Origin: Phoenix dactylifera
Taxonomy: Eukaryota; Streptophyta; Magnoliopsida; Arecales; Arecaceae
Direction of reading: 5' to 3'
Length of the DNA stretch: 64,000 bases
Assembly: GCF_009389715.1 (NCBI RefSeq)
Contig: NC_052399.1
Location: 3,240,938-3,304,937, forward strand
A program made the translations under genes and the position numbers. Position 1 is the stretch's first letter, and each line of letters starts with the position of its first letter. The notes under the pieces are model-generated. The model saw only the letters and a list, made by a program, of their open reading frames with translations. It searched no databases and was not told the DNA's origin. Of the stretch, positions 1 to 15,000 are shown piece by piece.

Positions 1-3000
1 TCGCCATTTCGTCCTAGATCATATGGCGGGCTTCTTGAATCATTGCGATATGATTCCATCTTTCTGTTTTCATTATAATCCTCCCTAACACCCTGCAAGA
101 TGCACATACATAAACCATTTTTGAAAAAATATTTGAAAATGCAACAAAAGCCGTTCAGCAAGTTTGATCACATTACTGGCATCATGCTAAACAGAAGCAA
201 ACTTCTAAATTCAATTGTGAAGCATTCAAACATTACCTTCATCCTTGGAGGCCTGTCAACATTTCTTTCTGCAGTAAATCTCCGATCCACATAGACATGC
301 TTAATGAAGTTTCTAAGTCTATCAATATTACTGAAAAGGTAAAAAAAGGGGATTTAATTTTACCATTTAAAAAGTATTAAAAAGCCAAATCTTGGAGCCA
401 GTATAACCTGCTATCAGCAAATGAATGCCGATGTGGATCCCACTCCTTGAAATAAATTCCCCTGGCATGCTGGAAGTAAGGGTAAGCCATCCAATAATCC
501 AATAATGTTAAACAACAATGAGATGATTATATGAACTCGGGAAAAGAGAAGGGGAAAAGGCACAAGACTACCTCATTTCCCCCTTCTTGAAGGGCGCTAA
601 CTTCTTGTGAAGTAAATTTAGCCATTGATACTGATTTTACACGGTGAGTGAACTCCCGGCTGGCAAATAGATAATGTCAAATTAACAATGAAGCTAATGT
701 TCTAGCTAATAATCTGCAAGGAACCTCTAATTATCTATCAACCCCTTGTCAGGTTCGGTCCAGATACATGTCATAAACAATATACAACAAATAGTATGTA
801 AACATACTGAATATTTCAAAGCAGAAGATGAAAATTCATAATGAAAAATCAAACAAATACTCACTGTACTCCACTGCAGTTCGTACAAATGAAGGTCCAG
901 AAATTTGTGCACACATATTGCGGTCCCTGTTCACATATGCATGCTAGCAGAGTTATTACTTGATAATATACATACTAAATCTTCTAGTGACAGATTTCTG
1001 CAACAAAGTTGTGAAGTCAAGGAACTAATTCATTAGATAAATCCAGTTTAAGTGAAGGCACAAAAACAAAAAAAGATGAATTAGCAAGCAATTTGTTCAT
1101 ATCCAAGAGAATGGCTCATTTATAGATGTCATGCTTTTGTAATTAAAGCAATCTCATGTTTGAAAATTGTATGATGCAAAAGAGAAGTGGAGGTTCTGGT
1201 TTCAGCTACAATAAGTCTTGGATGCTTTTCCACTTACTCTAGTTTTTCCCCTTTTTCCATTATACAAGCTACAAATCATTTCTCCCTCAAAAGCAATTTA
1301 TAGACTGTCTTTTATCTACCATTGGACAGCTAATTAATTAGCAGGTGCAACCCACACCAGATTCCCCATCAGGATATTGTCCCCTTCTGAAGATAAGTGC
1401 AGGTTGTCCTGAAATTATGAAACTGAAAGGCTTCAATCCCCAAAAAAAGGAGGCATTGATAAGGCAAAAGAATGATCATAAGTTTTTGAATTTAATAAAA
1501 AAACTACAATATCACCTTAAAAATGATACAACTTTGATGTATCCAATGCATAAAGAAACTACCACGATTCTAGTCCACTGAAACATGTAATTTTAGAGCA
1601 AATGAGATGATTTGAACTAAAAGCAAGTTGATGGATTAATGGAAGCTCCTGAATTACAATATTCTAGGAAACTGTAAAACAACTGGAATAATTAACATTG
1701 CCGTCCGCATGCCCTTCTATTTTTAAGTAACAGCATTTGGCATGGACGAATATGATAAAATCAAGTATGAAAGGAGTGCATGATGGGCCATTGCAATCAC
1801 TTGATTTACCACCATTTGATTTATTTATGTGAATGGTGTAGTACATAGTCCTAAAGATGGCTGCAATCCATCACATGTGATCACTTGGTACATCAATCTA
1901 AGGTCACAGTCAAGATTTCACATATCATAAGTGGCTTCATATTATGATTAAATTAGATATTCTTGACTAAGAGACATTGTTTCAAAGGAAGAGGAAAATA
2001 TGATGAGTGCATTTATTAGTCTTCTACAAATATAAAGGACATAATTGGAAAGAAAGATTTGGCAGCAAAACTGGATACAAAGAGGGAGCACGATGCTCCA
2101 ACAAAAGTGGAGTAAAAGAGTCATGGAGTAACATGCAAGTATTTCATTTATATAGCAAACTAGATCATGAAATATTCAATGCATGTGGAGGACAGCTGTG
2201 ATTAATTTTTTTGTTTATTAAAATTTACAGATTTTTTTAAGAGGGTGAGAGAGAAAGAGAAAAATGGTTGATATTTGACCCTAGTGACCTAAACAGGGAT
2301 TTGAGAGATTTACATTGCATCCATATTTTTAAGAATATCGTTGAGATTTCTGCATTGGGATTCGAGAAAGAAACCACATTAAAAGAGATCATATTTCCTT
2401 TCTCACATGCTAATCATGCGAAGAAAACATAGATCGTTCAACCAAGATACAAGTATCCAATGGATGCTCCAAAATTCCGATTATATATAGTAAAAGATAA
2501 AAGATATAGATGTGAGGCTTTGGGTGGCAAGGAGAGGGCTGGGAGAGCCTTTTGATTCCTGGAAATGAACTAATTTGAGAAATGCTACCTAATTCCTTCA
2601 AACTAATGCCCAAGGTTCTCTCAGATGAAGTTATCCTTATTCAGTTGTTTGTTACAAAAATTAAGGAAAAAGACTTTTAACCCAGTTTTTTTGTGGAAAA
2701 AAAAATCATTGAATGGGAAAAGGATTGCTAAACATTAGGACCCAGATCTAGAGAATTGATAGGATATATAAAACAAAAATCCTTCCATCTTCAAGGTGAA
2801 AAACTGCAGTAGCCCTTGGTAAAGCAACTCAAAGCTAATAAATAGGCATACTCTTAACATTAAGGGAATGAAGGAAAGATGTTGCATCCATGTTAGAAGG
2901 AAAGCTTAATACTTAAGTGTCATTTAAAAAGAATTAGCCAGTTAGCATTAAGCACAAGGCAGAAAACCAAGCATTTCCAAAACCTAAATATTGGTAAGAT

Positions 3001-6000
3001 CGCTGCACAATTAGAATAGTATTGCGAGTAACAACAACAATAATTTAAGAAAAGAACCATAAATTTCAAATAAATCCAGAAAATTTAAAATGATTTGAGA
3101 TTCTGAAAGAAGGTAAGGAATTGGAACATTTCATAAAATTCTGGATTTATTGCAGTTAACATGAAATTGTGAGTTAGATGATCATTGCCGAGAAACTTTT
3201 GGTTGTCATGACAAAACTGCCTTCTCTTCTTCCTTACCATTCTCTTATCCTCCTTTCTTTGAATACTATCCAGGATAAGTGTGACTTAGACACTTGAAAC
3301 AAGTTTCATGTACCAAAATGACCAGAAGCAGAATGGTTACTGTATGACATAACTATATGTTTATTTTCAAATGGCCTGTTGGGTTGGTGCTACACTTCAT
3401 GTCAATCTAGTCTCTCAAAAGACAGAAGATGAAGTGTAGTTTTACTAAGTGCCCTTTAATAGGTTAACATATGCAAGACATTCAATTTTCAAAGCATGAG
3501 TGTCATGCCATCCTAAAGCATGTTCAAGTATTTGACAGCATGTCTGAATTTCAGAATTCTAAATTGCCTAAGTGTCATTGGTACGAAAGTATGCCCAAAA
3601 ATAGCGGGAGAAAATGAAAGAGTAGATGCCCTATAAGCCAATCATTTGATGGGTTTCTCTTTGTAATCCTCCAAATCATGTACTTTGACACTCGATATAT
3701 ATCAATAAAGGCATTGTGTTTCATCATTTGCTGCTTATCTATTTTATTATTGGATGATGAACCCCATAAATTAGGACATTGATTTTAGGGTTATGATGAG
3801 ATTATACCAGTGAGACCTAAAATCCTAAAATCCTAATTTAGAATATTCCCAGTCAAATTGGTATATTGAGTCGGGGATCAATATTACCGGAAAGACTGGC
3901 ACATCTTATGTATGCTCAATGTAGAGGGTGATTGATCTCACAATCACTTGTGTCAGACACTAATACAAAGATGTGGGTGCTCATTAGAGGAATGAGTTCA
4001 CTGAAATGACCAGCCATGAGAACATCTTATGGATTCTTACTTAATTATCAAAAGATGGTTCTCATAGTGGGAGTTGTGCAAGTGATCCTTAGACCTGAGA
4101 TCACCATGGTACCTTGTGCACTTGAAGCTATATTTTGGTTTACCCTCATTCACGACATTGCGTTGTGTACGGGGTATTCTGGATATGGTGGATTTTGTAC
4201 GAAGGTTGTGAGTAGGTCAACAAGGAATCAGTCACTTCTAGTAAGAGAAGGTAACATCCTACTTACTCTAATCTTATGATGATTCACGAAGCCTTTGATC
4301 AAAGCAAAATGAATATTAGAAAGAGTTTCTAATGTTTCATTGTTTGAATTATCATATAAAAGATTGAGAGAGACATGAATAAGTGATTGAGTTTGATATT
4401 GATCCATACTCGAGCACTTATTCAGGATGTAGTATGACTGAGGGATTGAATTGCACAGTAACTTTCCACTGAAGGGTATGTTTGGATTTGTCCAATACAT
4501 TCCTCATCTTCCGGGTAGACATGATACGTTGCTAGACGTCAATCATGTCTTGTGGGTTGATCGGATCAAAGAGTTTGATTAGATCAAAGCATCAGAAAGG
4601 TTCTGATTGCTAAGTCAGGTTTAGCACTAAATTGAACCTAAATTGGATTAGAGGTATTCTAATCAGGTTAGGTCAACTTGCACCTGCACCTACTGCTGGC
4701 TAAGATAAGGAACCCAATGGGTCACACACAAGGGAATTGATCAAGGGTCTAATTGGATTAGATCATGTTTGCAAGATGAACATGCTAGCACGTGTTGCAA
4801 ACCCTAGCTCCTGATTCAAATTAAATTCGAATATGATTCTTAGATTTGGTTGATCTAATATGATTAGATCATGACCTAATATGGGTTAGCCAAGAGTTGA
4901 AACCCATTTGGCTTTAATTAGACCTGATTTGATTAGGTTTAATGTTTTCTTTAAGTTGGTTAAACCCAATTGGATTGGGTTTGATAGGGCCTTCACTTCT
5001 GGACCATTGGATCGCTTCCTGGATGAAGGATCTGGTCCACTGGTTAGCGCCTGAATCTGGACCACTGGATGGCTCTCTGGATGAAAGATCTGGACCGTTG
5101 CTCAGCGCCTGAATCTGGACCACTGGATGGCTCTCTGGATGAAAGATCTGGACCGTTGCTCAGCGCCTGAATCTGGACCATCGGTGATGGCATCTTACTT
5201 CTGGACCATTGGATGGCACCCTGGATGATGATGTCTTGATCTGGACCATTAGATGGCACCTAGATCTGGACCATTGGCTTTGGTTCACTGCATTTGGGCC
5301 CTTGGATCATCAGGATTTAAGAGGGAGATGTGAGAAAGAAGTTGATACACCCTTCTCCTTAGCACCCCATCATGATGGGATGCATCTCTTGGCACATGCC
5401 TCATCATGATGAGGTGTGTGGATGGGATGCATCCCTTTATGATGCATCCCTCCATCTCTTATAAATAGGAGGTGCCTTGGGGTTCTAAAGATCATCCAAG
5501 AAAAAGCCTCTCCTTCTCTCTCCCTTATCCCTTCTTTCTTACAAGCCTCTCTCTTTTGTCCTAACCCAAGACAAGAGGGTCTTCTTTAGGACAAAAAGGC
5601 TAGTGAATGTTTTAGAGGTAGAAAGGAAGAAGTGAAGGAAAATCAGCCAATTAAATCCTTTGGAAGGATTGAACAATTAGAATCAAGTTTTGGTGGAGCT
5701 AGAGTCTTGAACCCATTCCTGTGTGGATCAACATCGGAGGGTGAACATTTGGGCACCTTAGGACATCTTCAGACATATTGGATATAGCGTGATAGGTATT
5801 CTTCTATACCAAGATTATATTTTCTACATTATTTGGTTATACTATTAAGGTGATCTTGGCTTATTAGGGTTTCATATAATGGGTTTTATAAGAAAATTTT
5901 ATAATCCCGTATCTTCCGCTGCGCCCTAGGGCACTGGGAAACCCTAACAGTGGTATCAGAGCCACCCTTAATCAGTTTAACCAAATGATAATACATGCTA

Positions 6001-9000
6001 TTATCTTGATGCTATGAGATAGCTAGGTTGTTTGTATGCATGATTAGTTTATGCTATGAGATAGTGTTATATTCATGTTGTAGCACAGTATAATTGCTAG
6101 TACTAAATTATAGAATATGCAATGAGACCAATATAGTAGTATGAAAACTTTGGGCTGACCCATTCTGGAACAATCGACTCAGTTGGTGTCTAGGAAGGAA
6201 GCCACAGGTGGTTACTTAATTAGGACCTCACTCTCTGAGTGAGGGGTGCCTCCCACCTGCTTTCCTGGCCAATTATTTGATTGTCCTTTATGGTTGAGCT
6301 TAATGTTAGTAAGATACTATTATTTGAAAGCCCTCACTAAATTCATAATTAAGTCGTAGTGTTAATTGCTTTAAGCTGAGCCATTCTGAATCAATTGACT
6401 AAGTTGGTGTCTAGGAAAGAGGCTACAGGTGGTTATTTAATTAGGACCTTACTAAGTAAGGAGAGCCTCCCATCTGCTTACCTGGCCAACTATTTGATTG
6501 ACCTCCATGGAAAAGCTAATTGCTGATATAACACTATAAAGGTCCTTCCTTCATGCTTAGATATTATTATGTCAATATCTACGCTAGCTTGTTGTGATTC
6601 CCACAAGGCTAGTATTAGGGATTGATATTGTAATATCTTGGTGCATATGATGCATATGGCATATTTTAATATGTTGCCTTGTTGTGATTCCCACAAGGGC
6701 AGCATTATTCAAATATGACTGTATAAAAATGAAGGGTTTGACTTAACTAGACACAATAGTTTGTTGTGATTCCCACAAGACTATATGTGTGCTAGAGGAC
6801 AGAATAAAGTTGGGAATTGCATGGGATACAATTGGAAAGAGTTTCCTACCTTTGAACTTATAAGGGCTTGTTGTGATTCCCACAAGGTCTTTTATAAGGA
6901 ATTTGGATCTCAACCCCACTAAGAAAATTAGTATTTTCTCGTTCATCATACTTGAGGGTTATGACATTCGATAAAAATAGTGGGAGTAACAATTAGATAG
7001 AAGTCCTTGTCTGATTGAATACATGTCATCATGATTGGTCTGCTTATATTAGTGTTCTTTGTAATTATAGATTAATTCTGCAAAAATGGCATCTTCACTC
7101 TCACTTAGAGGTATCTTAGATACAAACAAATTGACTGGTCCCAACTATGTGGATTGGTTGAGAAATTTAAAGATTGTTCTCACACAAGAAAAACTTTCCT
7201 ACATTCTTGAAACCCCTGACCTAGGGTCAGCAGGGGAAGATGCAACTGAGGAGGAATTGGCCACATATCGTATGTGGAAAAATGATAGTTTGACTGTCAA
7301 ATGTATCATGCTTGCTTCTATGAATAATGAATTGCAGAGGCAGCATGATAGCATGGATACTCACTCCATACTCCTTAACTTAAAGGAGTTATATGGTGAG
7401 CAGAGCAGAACTGCTAGATATGAGATATCTAAACAGTTGTTCCGTGCTAGAATGATCGAGGGATCATCTGTGCAAGACCACTGTTTAAAGGTTATAGACT
7501 TAATCACTCGATTAAGTCAACTTGGTTTTGCTATGGACAGTGAGCTCAGTCAGGATTTGATCCTGCAATCACTACCCGACTCATTCTCGCAGTTTGTCGT
7601 GAATTATCACATGAACAAACTGAATTCCTCCCTGCCTGAGCTTCTAAATATGCTGAAAACAGCAGAGTCTCACATCAAGAAGGACAAGGGTCCGATCCTT
7701 CTTGTTGGTGAGAGCTCAAAGAAGAAGTCGGGCAACAAGGGTTCAAAGAAAAAACTAAACCCTAAGAGTCGCATCAAAAAGAAGAAGGGAAAGAAAATCT
7801 CTGGACCCGGTACCTGTTTCCACTGTGGCAAGACGGGGCATTGGAAAAGGAACTGCAAGAGCTTTCTTGCAAGTGTGAAGCCTGATGCAAGTGTTGCATC
7901 AAAAGGTATGTTTTTATTACATGCCAATATGACATTAAGTTCTTCTGATTCTAATTCATGGGTATTGGATACCGGTTGTGGTTTTCACATATGCAAATCT
8001 TTGTATGGACTGCAGAAAATTAGAAGTCTGAAGAAAGGTGACTTCGAGCTATATGGCGCTGGAGGAGAATCCATCCAGGCTGAAGCTGTTGGCACCTACA
8101 TACTGGAGCTACCCTCCGGAAAGTTCTTGAAGCTAGAAGACTGTTATTTTATGCCAAAAATCATTAGAAATGTAATTTCAATTCCTTTGTTGCTTAAGAA
8201 AGGATTCGAAATAAATGGAAAGAGCAATGGTTGCTCTATTTCTTTATCTAATGAGTATTATTGTCATGGCACTATGGAAAATGGTCTTTTAGTATTATGT
8301 CTTAATAATGTTATGTTTCATATTGGCAAAGATAATAAAAGAAAAAGAGAAAATATTAATAATACCCTCCTCTGGCATTACCGATTAGGTCATATTAGTG
8401 AGACAAGGTTACATAAGTTGTATAAAGATAAATTCTTTGACCCTTATGATTTTGAATCATTAGGAACTTGTGAATCTTGTCTTATGGGTAAAATGACCAA
8501 GTCTCCATTCTCGGGACATGGAGAAAGGGCAAGTGAGTTGTTAGAACTCGTACACACTGATGTGTGCGGTCCTATGTCAACTCAAGCTAGAGATGGATAC
8601 TCTTACTTCATCACATTTACTGATGACTTATCAAGGTTCGGTTTTGTGTATCTAATGAAACATAAATCCGAAGCCTTTGATAAATTTAAAGAGTATCAAA
8701 GTATGGTCGAAAAACAAACTGGAAAGTGTATTAAAATCCTTCGATCTGATCGAGGAGGAGAATACCTTTCTAGTGAATTTTTAGACTATCTTAAATTAAA
8801 GGGTATACTCTCTGAATGGACACCTCCATATACGCCACAATTAAATGGTGTAGCTGAAAGAAGGAATCGTACCTTATTAGATATGGTACGGTCCATGATG
8901 TGCTTCACAAATCTTCCAATTTTCTTTTGGGGACATGCCCTAGAAACTGCTGCATTACTATTAAATAGAGTACCATCTAAGTCTGTATCTAGCACTCCAT

Positions 9001-12000
9001 ATGAGATATGGAAAGGAAAGAAACCTAATCTTAAGTATCTTAAGATATGGGGTTGTCATGCTTATGTCAAAAGAAATTTTGGACATAAGCTAAGTGCTAG
9101 ATCGGACAAATGTATATTTGTAGGTTATCCTAAAGACAGTTTAGGATATATCTTCTATGATCCTACCGAACAAAAGGTATTTGTTGCTAGGCATGCCACT
9201 TTCTTGGAAAAAGAGTTTTTCTTAGAAAAAGGCAAGGATAGAAGAATTGAACTTGATGAAGTTCAAGACCTACAAGGTGAGACACATAATAATCCTCAAC
9301 CAGATGTACCCATGGAAGAGGTACAACCACTACACACTACTCCTCTCCGAAGGTTAGAAAGAGTGCGAAATGCACCTAAGAGGTATGGATTTATCATTGA
9401 GAATGATGAAGCCCACATCATTGATAACGATGACCCTCTGACCTATTCGGAAGCTGTCAAGAGTAGGGACTCTGACAGATGGCTAGACGCCATGAAATCC
9501 GAGATAGATTCTATGTATACAAACCAAGTGTGGACTTTGGTTGATGCACCTGAGGGAGTGATTCCAATAGGGTGCAAATGGGTATACAAGAAGAAGATAG
9601 GAGCTGATGGCCAAGTAGAAACCTACAAGGCCAGGCTAGTGGCAAAAGGTTTCAGGCAAAAACAAGGCATTGATTATGATGAAACTTTTTCGCCAGTAGC
9701 TATGCTCAAATCTATTCGGATTATCCTTGCTATAGCTGCATACTATGATTATGAGATATGGCAGATGGATGTCAAAACCGCCTTTCTTAATGGTCACCTT
9801 GAGGAAGAGGTTTATATGACACAGCCAGAGGGATTTGTCTCAAAAGGGAGAGCAAATCAAGTATGTAGGCTTAAGAAATCCATTTATGGATTAAAGCAGG
9901 CATCTAGGAGTTGGAACATCCATTTTGATATGATAGTCAAAGAGTTTGCCTTCATTAAAAATATAGATGAACCTTGTGTGTACAAGAAGACTAATGGGAG
10001 TGCTATTGTCTTCTTGATATTATATGTGGACGATATATTGGTCATTGGAAATGATGTTCCAATGATGCAATCGGTCAAGACTTGGTTATCAAAGAAATTT
10101 TCCATGAAAGACTTGGGTGAAGCATCCTATATACTTGGTATAAGGATCTATAGAGATAGATCTAAAAGGATGCTAGGTTTGTCCCAGTCTAGGTACATTG
10201 ATAATGTGCTGAAGAGGTTCAGCATGGATGGAAGTAAGAAAGGTTTCTTACCCATAGGACATGGCATACAACTCTCTAGGAAGATGTCTCCTAAGACATC
10301 TGAAGAGAGGACTAGAATGAGTTCTATTCCCTATGCTTCAGCAGTAGGGTCGATCATGTATGCTATGTTATGTACCAGGCCTGATGTAGCTTATGCCTTA
10401 GGTATGGTAAGTAGATTTCAGGCAGATCCCGGGGAGGATCATTGGAAAATTGTGAAAAGCATTCTCAAATACTTGAGAAGGACTAGAGATGTTTTTCTGA
10501 TTTATGGAGGATCAGAATTGAAACTAGAAGGCTATTCAGATTCTAGCTTTCAATCTGATCCAGATGATAGCAAGTCAATCTCTGGATATATCTTCACTTT
10601 GAATGGTGGAGCTGTGAGTTGGAAAAGTTCCAAACAGCAAACTGTAGCTGACTCAACCACTGAGGCAGAATACATAGCTGTTAGTGAAGCTGCTAAGGAA
10701 GCAGTCTGGATGAAGAAGTTCATCACAGAGCTGGGTGTAGTTCCTGAGATTGTCGGACCAGTCCCAGTTTATTGCGATAACACTGGAGCAGTTGCACAGG
10801 CTAAGGAACCAAGGTCTCATCATAGATCCAAGCACATTTTGAGACGCTTCCACCTTGTTCGAGAGATAATCGAAAGACAAGACGTCAAGATTGAACGAGT
10901 AGACACAAAGAACAATATAGCAGACCCATTTACTAAAGCTCTACCACAGCAGCAATTCAATCGTCACCTCGATTGTATGGGGTTAAAATATAAGGGCGAT
11001 TGGCTTTAGTGCAAGTGGGAGATTGAAAGAGTAGATGCCCTATAAGCCAATCATTTGATGGGTTTCTCTTTGTAATCCTCCAAATCATGTACTTTGACAC
11101 TCGATATATATCAATAAAGGCATTGTGTTTCATCATTTGCTGCTTATCTATTTTATTATTGGATGATGAACCCCATAAATTAGGACATTGATTTTAGGGT
11201 TATGATGAGATTATACCAGTGAGACCTAAAATCCTAAAATCCTAATTTAGAATATTCCCAGTCAAATTGGTATATTGAGTCGGGGATCAATATTACCGGA
11301 AAGACTGGCACATCTTATGTATGCTCAATGTAGAGGGTGATTGATCTCACAATCACTTGTGTCAGACACTAATACAAAGATGTGGGTGCTCATTAGAGGA
11401 ATGAGTTCACTGAAATGACCAGCCATGAGAACATCTTATGGATTCTTACTTAATTATCAAAAGATGGTTCTCATAGTGGGAGTTGTGCAAGTGATCCTTA
11501 GACCTGAGATCACCATGGTACCTTGTGCACTTGAAGCTATATTTTGGTTTACCCTCATTCACGACATTGCGTTGTGTACGGGGTATTCTGGATATGGTGG
11601 ATTTTGTACGAAGGTTGTGAGTAGGTCAACAAGGAATCAGTCACTTCTAGTAAGAGAAGGTAACATCCTACTTACTCTAATCTTATGATGATTCACGAAG
11701 CCTTTGATCAAAGCAAAATGAATATTAGAAAGAGTTTCTAATGTTTCATTGTTTGAATTATCATATAAAAGATTGAGAGAGACATGAATAAGTGATTGAG
11801 TTTGATATTGATCCATACTCGAGCACTTATTCAGGATGTAGTATGACTGAGGGATTGAATTGCACAGTAACTTTCCACTGAAGGGTATGTTTGGATTTGT
11901 CCAATACATTCCTCATCTTCCGGGTAGACATGATACGTTGCTAGACGTCAATCATGTCTTGTGGGTTGATCGGATCAAAGAGTTTGATTAGATCAAAGCA

Positions 12001-15000
12001 TCAGAAAGGTTCTGATTGCTAAGTCAGGTTTAGCACTAAATTGAACCTAAATTGGATTAGAGGTATTCTAATCAGGTTAGGTCAACTTGCACCTGCACCT
12101 ACTGCTGGCTAAGATAAGGAACCCAATGGGTCACACACAAGGGAATTGATCAAGGGTCTAATTGGATTAGATCATGTTTGCAAGATGAACATGCTAGCAC
12201 GTGTTGCAAACCCTAGCTCCTGATTCAAATTAAATTCGAATATGATTCTTAGATTTGGTTGATCTAATATGATTAGATCATGACCTAATATGGGTTAGCC
12301 AAGAGTTGAAACCCATTTGGCTTTAATTAGACCTGATTTGATTAGGTTTAATGTTTTCTTTAAGTTGGTTAAACCCAATTGGATTGGGTTTGATAGGGCC
12401 TTCACTTCTGGACCATTGGATCGCTTCCTGGATGAAGGATCTGGTCCACTGGTTAGCGCCTGAATCTGGACCACTGGATGGCTCTCTGGATGAAAGATCT
12501 GGACCGTTGCTCAGCGCCTGAATCTGGACCACTGGATGGCTCTCTGGATGAAAGATCTGGACCGTTGCTCAGCGCCTGAATCTGGACCATCGGTGATGGC
12601 ATCTTACTTCTGGACCATTGGATGGCACCCTGGATGATGATGTCTTGATCTGGACCATTAGATGGCACCTAGATCTGGACCATTGGCTTTGGTTCACTGC
12701 ATTTGGGCCCTTGGATCATCAGGATTTAAGAGGGAGATGTGAGAAAGAAGTTGATACACCCTTCTCCTTAGCACCCCATCATGATGGGATGCATCTCTTG
12801 GCACATGCCTCATCATGATGAGGTGTGTGGATGGGATGCATCCCTTTATGATGCATCCCTCCATCTCTTATAAATAGGAGGTGCCTTGGGGTTCTAAAGA
12901 TCATCCAAGAAAAAGCCTCTCCTTCTCTCTCCCTTATCCCTTCTTTCTTACAAGCCTCTCTCTTTTGTCCTAACCCAAGACAAGAGGGTCTTCTTTAGGA
13001 CAAAAAGGCTAGTGAATGTTTTAGAGGTAGAAAGGAAGAAGTGAAGGAAAATCAGCCAATTAAATCCTTTGGAAGGATTGAACAATTAGAATCAAGTTTT
13101 GGTGGAGCTAGAGTCTTGAACCCATTCCTGTGTGGATCAACATCGGAGGGTGAACATTTGGGCACCTTAGGACATCTTCAGACATATTGGATATAGCGTG
13201 ATAGGTATTCTTCTATACCAAGATTATATTTTCTACATTATTTGGTTATACTATTAAGGTGATCTTGGCTTATTAGGGTTTCATATAATGGGTTTTATAA
13301 GAAAATTTTATAATCCCGTATCTTCCGCTGCGCCCTAGGGCACTGGGAAACCCTAACAGAAAAGAGGGGAGGGGGGTTGAAACACTTGTTCAGCTGTCTT
13401 CTAAAATGTTGTATGGTACAAAGTAAAATTTCTCAAAACAATACCAGCACAAAGAAAGATTCCATATCTAGGAGTGCATTTGTATTCAAATAAGCATTTT
13501 AGCAACTTAACCACCAAATATTACCAATTTTACAACAAATAATGTTAAATGAAATTTTTTGTGGAAATAGCCCACGCAAATTCAATCTACATGCAGAGGC
13601 TACAGAAGAGGCAACAGAAGAGCAAAAGGAGAACCACAAGTCAAAGCACATGACTTGCAATCTCATCTATAGTGATAAATGTCTGACAAGACCATGATGG
13701 GTCAAAATGGAAAATGAAAGAACTCAAAATACAAATAAGGGTCCATAAAGGTCCGCCTTAGGTTTCTGCATGGATTGTAATACCAAACTATAGCTGTCCA
13801 TACTGGGCATACTGACTCATACCAATAGCAAACCAGTGCTTGGTGCACCCCGTATACCAAGTATCAATATCAAGAACTGAACCTTATTGACACTATACCA
13901 CCTGAGCACCAATACAGGTACCAAAACTGGTATTGTTAACCAAGGTTTGCTAGACCATATTGCCTGGTACCAGGAGTACCGTATGGTATTGGTACCGAAT
14001 TGAAACTCAGAACGGGATGTGTATCGAGTCTCGATACGCCAAACCAAATCTCGTACCAGATATACATACACGCAACATAGTATCAGTATGGAATCTAATA
14101 TCGAGATTGTGAACCTTGCTATTAACGTTAGATTTCTGTAGTAACACTTAATTTTTTAACATCTATAGTTGACCACCAAGTAAGCGGCATAGGTGAGCCA
14201 GACCAATCCACACTAGACTCATTCAAAATAGGATTATAAAACATTAAAACAAATCAAAACATTTCCCACTATGACCAGTCACCATAGTCCTCAATGAATT
14301 GAAATTAAATCAAGACTTATGAGTAATTCTGAAAATAGATAACAAGTGTTGGTGCTTCATTAAATTATCCAAGTTTCCCATAGGTAAGGCTATCCATAGG
14401 CTACATTAGAGTATAGAAATATTTTCTTAATTAAAGTACCAGGCCATAATAGAATAAAATCTAGCCAGAGGCCCACCATCTTAACTCCCCTACCTAGAGA
14501 ATTTGACCATGCATTACTAAACTGCTGATTTTTGGCATTATTTTAAACATGATCCATAAATGCTGGAAAAGGCAAAACAGATAAAAATGTTGCCATTTTT
14601 TTTAAAGAAAAAAACAGATTATAAGGAAATCCAGATCAAATCATTAATTTTTGTTCTACAATTCTTATTTCTCACATGCACTGTCCACTCTTCTCAATTA
14701 TAAGCAAACTTCACAGCCAGCAATTTCAAGGTATGGCTGATGCAACTAAAATTGTTATTTTACCTTTGCATTAATATCTGGTTTAGTTAGTATTCCATGA
14801 GGTAGCCACGCAAGCTTTCTTGCTTCTAGAGTAGCCGGTTTAGCAAATTTTAGAAACTTGTAGAAATTAATGAAACTTCTCAAACTAATTTATTACTGAG
14901 AATTTTCCAACTAATTCATGTATGGCTGTATTAGGGAATGTCAAGCCCCCTTAAAAAGCTAATGAGAAATGCTCTGTGTGCTTGCTCTTCTACCCCATTT

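Larger units (their letters stand above)
3615..13358 (+). mobile_element. complete Ty1/copia LTR retrotransposon
   Basis: A 9744-bp element bounded by two 2335-bp LTRs (3615-5949 and 11024-13358), both starting TGAAAGAG and ending ACA. The 5-bp target duplication GAAAA lies at 3610-3614 and 13359-13363. A primer-binding site follows the left LTR, a purine tract precedes the right LTR, and one long open gag-pol frame lies between. Domain order (gag, zinc knuckle, protease, integrase, reverse transcriptase, RNase H) defines copia. It lies in intron 1 of the AGD14-type gene, in the opposite orientation. The LTRs look identical by eye, so the insertion is recent. The sublineage was not determined; LTRs this long are unusual for copia. 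Confidence 0.97.

Noticed and set aside
4016-4279. Open frame of 87 codons in the copia LTR (repeated at 11425-11688).
   Set aside because: It has no similarity to known LTR-encoded proteins that I can recall, and it is short. Its presence twice simply reflects the two LTRs.
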